Source of the DNA: JAETTH01 sp964455975
GTDB lineage: Bacteria; Bacillota; Clostridia; TANB77; CAG-508
Direction of reading: 5' to 3'
NCBI GenBank assembly: GCA_964455975.1
Contig: CAYVYP010000052.1
Location: forward strand, 1 to 10,065
DNA length: 10,065 nucleotides
Below the pieces are notes generated by a model, which searched no databases, was not told the origin of the DNA, and saw nothing but the letters and a program-made list of their open reading frames with translations. The stretch's first letter is position 1, and every line of letters starts with the position of its first letter. This document shows positions 1-4,819 of this stretch, piece after piece. The position numbers and the translations under genes are program-made.

Positions 1-285
1 TAAGTTTTTATCATTTACCTCTATTTTTATTAGAGTATCTGGTAATTTTCTTATTATTTCACTAAACATTATTGCATTTACTACTGTTGAACCTTCTTCT
101 TCTACATTACAATCTATTATATATTCTATTCCTATTTCTAAATCATAGGTTGTTAATTTAATTTCTTTATCATTTGTTTGAATAAGTATTCCTTCTAGTA
201 TAGGCATTGTAGTTTTTGAAGCTACTCCTTTTACTACGGAATTAATAGCTTTAAGGATTTTATCCTTTTCACAAACGAATTTCAT
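1..285 (-). CDS. dnaN: DNA polymerase III subunit beta (sliding clamp), N-terminal 95 residues
   Basis: This is the 5' end of the gene for the ring-shaped processivity clamp that tethers the replicative polymerase to DNA. Only the first 95 codons are present; the reading frame is open and runs off the left edge of the window (family length is about 370 residues). The translation begins MKFVCEKDKILKAINSVVKG and continues through KTTMPILEGILI, TYDLEIGIEY and the segment FSEIIRKLPD, all typical of the first of the three clamp domains. The start is an ATG at 285-283 preceded by AAAGGAG at 300-294, an 8-nt spacing. It lies downstream of dnaA on the same strand, the usual dnaA-dnaN order, with an origin element in the gap between them. 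Identification is secure from sequence plus context, although only one domain is visible. Confidence 0.95.
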   Translation of the reverse strand, partial: MKFVCEKDKILKAINSVVKGVASKTTMPILEGILIQTNDKEIKLTTYDLEIGIEYIIDCNVEEEGSTVVNAIMFSEIIRKLPDTLIKIEVNDKNL

Positions 286-297
286 TTTCGTATCTCC

Positions 298-373
298 TTT
301 TTATTAATAATTAAATATTATTAGAAGTAATAGTATTAGGTGCTGTGGAAACGGTGGAAAACTCTGGGGATTA
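298..373 (+). other. oriC basal unwinding element: AT-rich DUE, DnaA-trio-like repeats and degenerate DnaA boxes
   Basis: Reading the plus strand 5' to 3', an all-A/T stretch (298-321) is followed by consecutive triplets TAG-AAG-TAA-TAG-TAT-TAG at 322-339, a short G/C-containing spacer, then TGTGGAAAC (344-352), GGTGGAAAA (353-361) and a poorer TGGGGATTA (365-373). The last three resemble the reverse complement of the DnaA box (TGTGGATAA). This order (unwinding region, trios read as TAG/TAA, GC-richer spacer, tandem DnaA boxes) matches the basal unwinding system described for Bacillus subtilis in its dnaA-dnaN gap. The motifs and order are seen directly; the function is inferred from that model. 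The boxes are non-consensus, so the exact limits are uncertain. Confidence 0.6.
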
Positions 374-407
374 CTTATTTCCCTATAAAAAGTGTTGTTA
401 ATGAATT

Positions 408-434
408 CGTGGATAAAATGTTAAGTTATCCACA
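408..434. other. DnaA boxes in the dnaA-dnaN gap
   Basis: A perfect consensus DnaA box TTATCCACA lies at 426-434 on the plus strand. An inverted one-mismatch box, CGTGGATAA, lies 9 bp to its left at 408-416. They sit between the trio-like element (322-339) and the 3' end of dnaA. They probably help load DnaA on the dnaN-proximal half of a bipartite origin. The perfect 9-mer is unlikely to be chance in this position next to dnaA. Confidence 0.75.
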
Positions 435-449
435 ATGTAAATTTAAAAT

Positions 450-509
450 TGTTAATAAATTAGTTATAAACAGATTATATACATATTATAAACAATACTA
501 TGTTAATAA
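450..509. other. Four one-mismatch DnaA-box-like 9-mers in a symmetric order
   Basis: TGTTAATAA occurs at 450-458 and again at 501-509, and TTATAAACA occurs at 464-472 and again at 486-494. Each differs by one base from the general DnaA box TTATNCACA or its complement. The order is inverse, direct, direct, inverse. In DNA this rich in A and T such near-matches arise easily, so low-affinity binding is only a possibility. Confidence 0.3.
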
Positions 510-519
510 CCAATTAAGC

Positions 520-538
520 TGTTCCGTAAGAAGGAACA
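520..538. repeat. Inverted repeat TGTTCC-N7-GGAACA
   Basis: A perfect 6-bp inverted repeat, TGTTCC (520-525) and GGAACA (533-538), is separated by 7 nt. It lies about 75 bp beyond the dnaA stop codon in the direction of dnaA transcription. No T-run follows on the minus strand, so it does not look like an intrinsic terminator. A 12-bp palindrome AAACTTAAGTTT lies nearby at 553-564. Role unknown: it could be a protein-binding site or a small RNA hairpin between dnaA and dnaN. Confidence 0.5.
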
Positions 539-610
539 TAGTTTTTTATAACAAACTTAAGTTTAACAAACATACTTTTTAAAAAAGTTTTGTAATACTA
601 TAAATCAAAA

Positions 611-1954
611 CTATTCATGATTTAATACTATTTTTCTCACACTATCCACAATTAATTTTGTATTTGTATTTTCTTTTACTTCTTTATCTATTTTATTGCA
701 AGCATGCATAACAGTTGTATGATCTCTTTTTCCAAAATCATCTCCTATTTTAGGAAAAGACATTTGAGCAATATCACGGCATAAATACATTGCAATTTGT
801 CTTGGGTATGTTATATCTGCAGATCTTGTTGAACCTTTTAAATCTTTTTTATTTATATTAAAATATTTAGCTACAACATCTTGAATATAATCTGAAGAAA
901 TAACTTTTTCTTTTTGAGAAATAACATCATTAATTGATTTTTCTGCCATTTCTATTGTTATTGGTGTATGAGTTAATGATGCAATTGCTACTAGTTTATT
1001 TAAAACTCCTTCTAATTCCCTAATATTTGCTTCTACTTTTGTAGCAATATTAGATAAAATATCATCATTTATAATAATATTATCAGATTGAGCTTTTTTT
1101 CTTAATATAGCTAAACGAGTTTCGTAATCTGGACTTGAAATATCTGCAATTAATCCCCATTCAAATCTTGATTTTAACCTATCTTCTAATAATTGAATTT
1201 CTTTTGGTGGTCTATCACTAGAAATTATAATTTGTTTTCCACTTTCATGTAAAGTATTAAAAGTATGAAAAAATTCTTCTTGAATTCTTTCTTTTCCAGC
1301 AATAAATTGAATATCATCAATTAAAAGTACGTCTATATTTCTATATCTATTTCTAAATTGTTCATTTTTAGAATCTTTAATAGAATTTATTAATTGGTTA
1401 GTAAATTTTTCAGAAGTGACATATAAAATATTAGCATTTTTATTGTTTTTTAATATTTCATTACCAATAGCATGCATTAAGTGAGTTTTACCAAGACCAA
1501 CGCCTCCATATAAAAATAATGGATTATAAGATGTTGCTGGTGATTCAGCTACAGCTAATGCGGCTGCATGAGCAAATCTATTATTGTTACCAACTACAAA
1601 AGTATTAAAAGTGTATTTAGGATTTAAGGAAGAATTATTTTTGACAGGATTTGTATCTACACTGTCTAAAGCAGAAGTTTCATTTGTAAATTCTTCTGAA
1701 GTTTTTCCTTTTAAAATAACACTAATTGAACAATCTTTATTTGTAATATAATTAAATGTATTAATAATTAAATCATGATATCTTGTATTAACGGCATCTT
1801 GTTGAAAAGGAGATGTTGCAATTAATACTATATGTCCATTATTTTCGCTTTCAATTTCTAATGTTTTAATCCAAGTATCATAAGATATTGCTGTTACTTC
1901 ATCTTTTAAAAGATCTTTTGCTTTTGTAAGAAGTTCATTTAGATTACTCTGCAT
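611..1954 (-). CDS. dnaA: Chromosomal replication initiator protein DnaA
   Basis: DnaA is the AAA+ ATPase that binds DnaA boxes, melts oriC and helps recruit the replicative helicase. Taking ATG at 1954 as residue 1 gives 447 residues, the normal family length. Visible domains are an N-terminal domain I (about 1-80), a short variable linker (about 85-110), the AAA+ core, and a C-terminal helix-turn-helix domain IV. In the core, Walker A GGVGLGKTH is at 150-158, Walker B LLIDDIQF at 210-217, sensor-1 region IISSDRPP at 243-250, and the arginine-finger motif LKSRFEWGL begins at about 260. The DNA-binding signature DDFGKRDHTTVMHAC is at 405-419, preceded by RSADITYPRQIAMYLCR. The frame is open to a TTG at 1972, but the GGAGG at 1970-1966 would then be inside the gene, so the ATG 11 nt after it is preferred. 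The gene is divergent from rpmH and followed by dnaN. DnaA boxes upstream suggest autoregulation. Confidence 0.98.
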   Translation of the reverse strand: MQSNLNELLTKAKDLLKDEVTAISYDTWIKTLEIESENNGHIVLIATSPFQQDAVNTRYHDLIINTFNYITNKDCSISVILKGKTSEEFTNETSALDSVDTNPVKNNSSLNPKYTFNTFVVGNNNRFAHAAALAVAESPATSYNPLFLYGGVGLGKTHLMHAIGNEILKNNKNANILYVTSEKFTNQLINSIKDSKNEQFRNRYRNIDVLLIDDIQFIAGKERIQEEFFHTFNTLHESGKQIIISSDRPPKEIQLLEDRLKSRFEWGLIADISSPDYETRLAILRKKAQSDNIIINDDILSNIATKVEANIRELEGVLNKLVAIASLTHTPITIEMAEKSINDVISQKEKVISSDYIQDVVAKYFNINKKDLKGSTRSADITYPRQIAMYLCRDIAQMSFPKIGDDFGKRDHTTVMHACNKIDKEVKENTNTKLIVDSVRKIVLNHE

Positions 1955-2003
1955 TTTGTTAAAAACCTCCAAATAAAATTAATATAAATAAGGTCTTAAA
2001 AAG

Positions 2004-2035
2004 TTATCCACAAAGTTATACACATATGTTGATAA
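2004..2035. other. Left DnaA-box cluster of oriC
   Basis: Two plus-strand boxes, TTATCCACA (2004-2012) and TTATACACA (2016-2024), are separated by 3 bp (12-bp period). An inverted one-mismatch box, TGTTGATAA (2027-2035), follows. The cluster lies 50-80 bp upstream of the dnaA start, inside its likely untranslated leader, so it could serve both origin assembly and feedback control of dnaA. Confidence 0.85.
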
Positions 2036-2127
2036 GTATAAAAATTTTGTAATATTGTTGAAATATTATCAAAAAAATTTTATAAATTTTAAAATGTAAA
2101 AAAGTCTTTATTCCCTATTATTTTCAT

Positions 2128-2157
2128 ATAATATCAAAAAAGAAACACAATAGTCAA
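2128..2157 (-). promoter_or_regulatory. Probable dnaA promoter (sigma-A type)
   Basis: On the minus strand, TTGACT (2157-2152) and TATTAT (2133-2128) are separated by 18 nt; each is one mismatch from the sigma-A consensus. It lies between the two oriC box clusters and would give a leader of roughly 165 nt that runs through the left cluster. AT-rich DNA yields many promoter-like matches, so confidence is moderate. Confidence 0.45.
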
Positions 2158-2185
2158 TATATAATGAAAAAAAAGTTTTTATCTA

Positions 2186-2215
2186 TGTGTATAATGTGGA
2201 TAAAATAGTGAATAA
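2186..2215. other. Right DnaA-box cluster of oriC
   Basis: On the minus strand there are two perfect boxes directly abutting: TGTGTATAA (2186-2194) and TGTGGATAA (2195-2203), read on the plus strand. A one-mismatch AGTGAATAA (2207-2215) follows after 3 bp. Their orientation is opposite to the two perfect boxes of the left cluster, so the clusters face each other across the AT-rich centre. Confidence 0.85.
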
Positions 2216-2289
2216 CTTTAAAAAAATAGGTAAAAAAATATAAAAAATAAAAATAAAATTACAGAATAAAATAAATAAGTAATATTTCC

Positions 2290-2319
2290 TTGACATAATT
2301 AATAGTTTTGATGTATAAT
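2290..2319 (+). promoter_or_regulatory. rpmH promoter (sigma-A type)
   Basis: A perfect -35 TTGACA (2290-2295) and a perfect -10 TATAAT (2314-2319) are separated by 18 nt. The predicted start of transcription is near 2326, giving a leader of about 59 nt before the rpmH ATG. The full consensus fits a highly expressed ribosomal protein gene and probably drives the downstream rnpA-yidD-yidC-jag block as well. Confidence 0.85.
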
Positions 2320-2342
2320 ACTAACACTTATGATGAAGTATT

Positions 2343-2362
2343 AGCCAATAAAATTGGTTTTT
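2343..2362 (+). terminator. Small hairpin plus T-run in the rpmH leader (possible attenuator)
   Basis: AGCCAAT (2343-2349) pairs with ATTGGTT (2353-2359), including one G-U pair, around a 3-nt AAA loop, and T's run 2358-2362. It lies between the promoter and the ribosome-binding site at 2373-2378. The shape is terminator-like, but the stem is short and AT-rich, so premature termination would be partial at most. It may only be a leader hairpin. Confidence 0.35.
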
Positions 2363-2384
2363 AAATAAAATTAGGAGGTGCAAA

Positions 2385-2519
2385 ATGAAAAGAACATATC
2401 AACCAAAAAACAGACAAAGACAAAAAGAACACGGATTTATGAAAAGAATGAAAACTAGAGCTGGTAGACTTGTATTAAAAGCAAGAAGAGCTAAAGGTAG
2501 AAAAAAAATAAGTGCGTAA
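2385..2519 (+). CDS. rpmH: 50S ribosomal protein L34
   Basis: L34 is a very small, basic protein of the large ribosomal subunit. The gene encodes 44 residues, the standard length, beginning MKRTYQPKNRQRQKEHGFM and continuing with RMKTRAGRLVLKARRAKGRKKISA, the full L34 signature. The start ATG is preceded by AGGAGG (2373-2378) at a 6-nt spacing. It is the first gene to the right of oriC, transcribed from the consensus promoter at 2290-2319 and followed by a weak terminator before rnpA. Identification is unambiguous. Confidence 0.98.
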   Translation: MKRTYQPKNRQRQKEHGFMKRMKTRAGRLVLKARRAKGRKKISA

Positions 2520-2528
2520 AATTAAAAT

Positions 2529-2556
2529 AAGGCTGCGTTTTTAAGTGGCCTTTTTT
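2529..2556 (+). terminator. Weak intrinsic terminator between rpmH and rnpA
   Basis: AAGGC (2529-2533) pairs with GCCTT (2548-2552) around a loop of about 14 nt, extended by one possible T-G pair, and T's run 2551-2556. The short stem suggests partial read-through, which would give more rpmH than rnpA transcript. rnpA has no clear promoter of its own in the 17 nt that follow. Confidence 0.55.
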
Positions 2557-2573
2557 GTAATTTTATAAAGTAA

Positions 2574-2933
2574 ATGAGTGAAAAAATGAGAAAAATAAAT
2601 ACACTAAAAAAAAATTATGAATTTAAAAATGTATTATCTAGAGGAAAATATTACTCTGGAGAAAATATAGATATTATTATTTTAAAAAATAATAAAAATA
2701 TTAATTTTATTGGAATAGCTGTAAGTGTAAAAGTAGCAACAGCAGTTAAAAGAAATAAAATTAAAAGATTAATAAGAGAAAATTATAGATTAATAAAAAA
2801 TGACTTAAAAACAGGATATAATATTATTATTATGTGGAAAAAGAAGAACAATATAGAACTTGCAAATTATAAAAATATTGAAAAAGATATTAATAATATT
2901 TTTATAAGAGCAAAACTATTAAAAGAGGAATAA
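2574..2933 (+). CDS. rnpA: Ribonuclease P protein component
   Basis: This is the small basic protein subunit that binds RNase P RNA and helps it cleave the 5' leader from precursor tRNAs. The gene encodes 119 residues, normal for the family. Family features are the N-terminal LKKNYEFKNVLSRGKYYSG (residues 11-29), the strand FIGIAVSVKVATAV (45-58), and the RNA-binding signature KRNKIKRLIREN (59-70). In most family members the core of this signature reads RNR; here it is RNK, a conservative change. Two starts are possible, ATG at 2574 and ATG at 2586 (MRKINTLKKN). Neither has a strong Shine-Dalgarno sequence, and the shorter form resembles many homologues equally well. It lies between rpmH and yidD, and only 1 nt separates its stop from the yidD start, implying translational coupling. 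Confidence 0.96.
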   Translation: MSEKMRKINTLKKNYEFKNVLSRGKYYSGENIDIIILKNNKNINFIGIAVSVKVATAVKRNKIKRLIRENYRLIKNDLKTGYNIIIMWKKKNNIELANYKNIEKDINNIFIRAKLLKEE

Positions 2934-2934
2934 T

Positions 2935-3153
2935 ATGAAAAAAATTTTAGTTTTTTTTATAAAAATATATAAAAAAACAATATCTCCAATATTAGAATTC
3001 TTTGGAATACATTGTAAATATTATCCTAGCTGTTCAGAATATACAAAACAAGCTATTTTAAAATATGGAGCGATAAAAGGCTTAATATTAGGAATTAAGA
3101 GAATTTTAAAGTGCAATCCTTTTTCAAAAGGAGGATATGATCCTTTAAAATAA
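2935..3153 (+). CDS. yidD: Membrane protein insertion efficiency factor YidD
   Basis: YidD is a small amphipathic protein associated with the inner face of the membrane that aids YidC-dependent insertion of membrane proteins. It has 72 residues, within the family's usual 70-90. The family signature is complete: IYKKTISP (residues 10-17), then HCKYYPSCSEYTKQAI with its conserved cysteines (26-41), KYGAIKGLILGIKRILKCNPF (44-64) and GGYDPL at the C-terminus. The start ATG follows the rnpA stop after 1 nt, with AGAGGAA (2924-2930) as ribosome-binding site. The neighbour yidC, 16 nt downstream, is its functional partner. Confidence 0.97.
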   Translation: MKKILVFFIKIYKKTISPILEFFGIHCKYYPSCSEYTKQAILKYGAIKGLILGIKRILKCNPFSKGGYDPLK

Positions 3154-3169
3154 AAGAAAAGGAGTCTTT

Positions 3170-4024
3170 ATGGATTTTATAGCAAATATGTTTGGATATT
3201 TATTAAATTTTATATATAATATAGTAAATAATTATGGATTAGCAATAATACTATTTACTATAATTATTAAATTAATATTATTACCAATATCAATAAAACA
3301 ACAAAAATCAATGAAAAAATCAGCTAAAATTCAAGCTGAAATGAAAGATATTCAAAAAAAATATAAAAATAATCCAGAAAAATTAAATCAAGAAACAATG
3401 GAACTATATAAAAGAGAAAAAATGAGTCCATTTAGTGGCTGTTTAAGCTCAATATTACAACTTGTATTATTGCTTGCAATCTTTTATTTAGTTAGAAGTC
3501 CACTTACTTTTATGAAGAAAATAGATACTAATATAATAAATGATTATACAACACAAATACAAGAAGAAAATAGTGGAAATAAGTCAGCGTACCCAGAAAT
3601 TGATATTATCCAAAAAAAGGGTGGAGAAGATAATAGAGTATATATAAATATGGATTTTTTAGGAATTGATTTAAGTAAGGTTCCAACACAAAGTTTAAAT
3701 GATTTTAGAGTATATATAATTCCAATATTATACGTAATCTCATCATTTTTATCTATAAAAATAACAACATCTATGCAAACAAATAAAAAGAAAAGTAAAG
3801 AATTAATAATTAACGAAAACGGGCAACCAGAAGAAGAAATAGATACGATGGCACAAATGAATAAAACAATGTCATTTATGATGCCAATAATGTCAATATC
3901 TATAGCAATAGTAGCACCATTAGGATTAGCATTATATTGGCTTATAAGTAACTTGTTAATGATAGCAGAAAGATTAATTTTAAATAAATTTATGGAATCT
4001 AAGGAGGAAAAAGAAAATGTCTAA
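3170..4024 (+). CDS. yidC: Membrane protein insertase YidC (Oxa1/SpoIIIJ family)
   Basis: YidC inserts and folds membrane proteins, alone or with the Sec translocon. The protein has 284 residues, the short Gram-positive type without the large periplasmic domain of E. coli YidC. Predicted membrane segments lie near 22-42, 89-109, 180-197, 234-250 and 253-270. A charged cytoplasmic hairpin (about 43-85) follows the first, and an outside loop containing MDFLGIDLSKVP lies at about 112-178. No lipobox cysteine is visible near the N-terminus, unlike many Bacillus SpoIIIJ proteins. The conserved charged residue of the hydrophilic groove in the first membrane segment, usually Arg, appears to be Lys34 here (FTIIIKLILLP). 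Start ATG at 3170 follows GGAG (3161-3164). The 3' end overlaps jag by 8 nt, indicating coupled translation. Confidence 0.97.
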   Translation: MDFIANMFGYLLNFIYNIVNNYGLAIILFTIIIKLILLPISIKQQKSMKKSAKIQAEMKDIQKKYKNNPEKLNQETMELYKREKMSPFSGCLSSILQLVLLLAIFYLVRSPLTFMKKIDTNIINDYTTQIQEENSGNKSAYPEIDIIQKKGGEDNRVYINMDFLGIDLSKVPTQSLNDFRVYIIPILYVISSFLSIKITTSMQTNKKKSKELIINENGQPEEEIDTMAQMNKTMSFMMPIMSISIAIVAPLGLALYWLISNLLMIAERLILNKFMESKEEKENV

Positions 4025-4730
4025 AAGCATTATCGCCGAAGGAAAAACATCATCAGAAGCCATAGAAAATGGATTAAAAGAATTAAAAGTATCTAAAAAT
4101 ATGGTGGATATTAAAATATTAGAAAATGAAGAAAAAAGAAGTTTTTTTAGTATATTGGCACCAAGAGTAGTAAAAGTTGAATTAACAATAAAAGAAAACG
4201 AAAAGAAAAACTTAAAAGAAGAAGCAACAAATATATTAAAAAGAGAAAAAAATAGTGAAGTTAGTAAAGAATCATTAGAAATAGCAAAACAGAAAATAGA
4301 AGAATTTTTAAAAGAATTTTTTAAAAGTTTAAAATTAGAAAATGTAAATTATAATATTAAAATAGAAAATAATATAATTTATATAGACATAAAAGATGAA
4401 AAAGTTGCATTTTTAATTGGATATAGAGGAGAAACATTAAATTCTTTTCAAAACATATTAACTTCAATAATAAACAATATTATTTCTGAAAAAATAAAGA
4501 TTATTTTAGATATAGAAGGATATAGATTAAAAAGAGAAAAACAATTAGAAGAATTAGCAGAAAAATTATCTAAAACAGTAATAAGAAATGGAAAAATGAT
4601 AACATTAGAGCCAATGAGTGCATATGAAAGAAAAATAATTCATAGTAAATTACAAGAAAATAAAAAAGTAAAAACATATAGCATAGGTGAAGAGCCTAAT
4701 AGAAAAATAGTAATAGAATTAAATAAATAA
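4017..4730 (+). CDS. jag: Jag/KhpB RNA-binding protein (Jag-N, KH and R3H domains)
   Basis: Jag (also called KhpB or EloR) is a cytoplasmic RNA-binding protein linked in Firmicutes to control of cell elongation and sporulation, and it almost always follows yidC. The 237-residue product has an N-terminal Jag-N domain (about 1-56, ending RSFFSILAPRVVKVEL). A Lys/Glu-rich linker (about 60-95) follows, then a KH domain with the GxxG-type loop in LIGYRGETLNSFQ (133-145). The C-terminal R3H domain contains ERKIIH, with Arg205 and His209 forming the Rx3H motif. The ATG at 4017 overlaps the yidC stop within ATGTCTAA and has a strong AAGGAGG at 4001-4007. The gene is followed by paired inverted repeats before mnmE. 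Confidence 0.96.
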   Translation: MSKSIIAEGKTSSEAIENGLKELKVSKNMVDIKILENEEKRSFFSILAPRVVKVELTIKENEKKNLKEEATNILKREKNSEVSKESLEIAKQKIEEFLKEFFKSLKLENVNYNIKIENNIIYIDIKDEKVAFLIGYRGETLNSFQNILTSIINNIISEKIKIILDIEGYRLKREKQLEELAEKLSKTVIRNGKMITLEPMSAYERKIIHSKLQENKKVKTYSIGEEPNRKIVIELNK

Positions 4731-4804
4731 AATTTGAAGTCAAAGTTCAAATTTTAGTACTTTAAGAGATTTCTTAAAAATACTAAAATTAACTTTGACT
4801 TTTT
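4730..4804 (+). promoter_or_regulatory. Alternative hairpins between jag and mnmE (attenuator-like)
   Basis: Two mutually exclusive structures are visible. Hairpin 1 is a perfect 9-bp stem, AAATTTGAA (4730-4738) with TTCAAATTT (4746-4754), around a 7-nt loop. Hairpin 2 uses AAGTCAAAGTT (4737-4747) and AATTTTAGTA (4750-4759) on the left, pairing with TACTAAAATT (4781-4790) and AACTTTGACTT (4791-4801) on the right: 21 bp with a 2-nt bulge. An inner stem TTTAAGA/TCTTAAA (4761-4767/4772-4778) closes it on a 4-nt loop. A T-run (4800-4804) ends hairpin 2, as in an intrinsic terminator. Both use the same central segment. The whole lies 15 nt before the mnmE ATG. The pairing is directly visible; regulation is inferred. 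It may simply be a partial terminator for the upstream operon. Confidence 0.6.
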
Positions 4805-4819
4805 AATTGGAGGAATAAA

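Larger units (their letters stand above)
1955..2384. other. oriC, dnaA-rpmH intergenic half
   Basis: This 430-bp gene-free stretch between divergent dnaA and rpmH carries DnaA boxes in two clusters (2004-2035 and 2186-2215), with an extremely A+T-rich segment (about 2036-2180) between them. That segment includes a perfect 7-bp inverted repeat TAATATT-GTTGA-AATATTA at 2050-2068. It also holds the probable dnaA promoter and, at the right, the rpmH promoter. Location, box content and the switch of coding strand across it all indicate one half of the replication origin. The other half appears to be the dnaA-dnaN gap, as in B. subtilis. Confidence 0.85.

Noticed and set aside
340..582. 80-codon plus-strand open frame in the dnaA-dnaN gap
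   Set aside because: It covers DnaA boxes and the unwinding element, has no ribosome-binding site, opposes the flanking genes and shows no recognisable protein pattern.
1955..1972. Alternative upstream TTG start for dnaA (six extra residues)
   Set aside because: Those codons contain the GGAGG Shine-Dalgarno sequence itself and there is no ribosome-binding site further upstream; the ATG at 1954 fits the family N-terminus.
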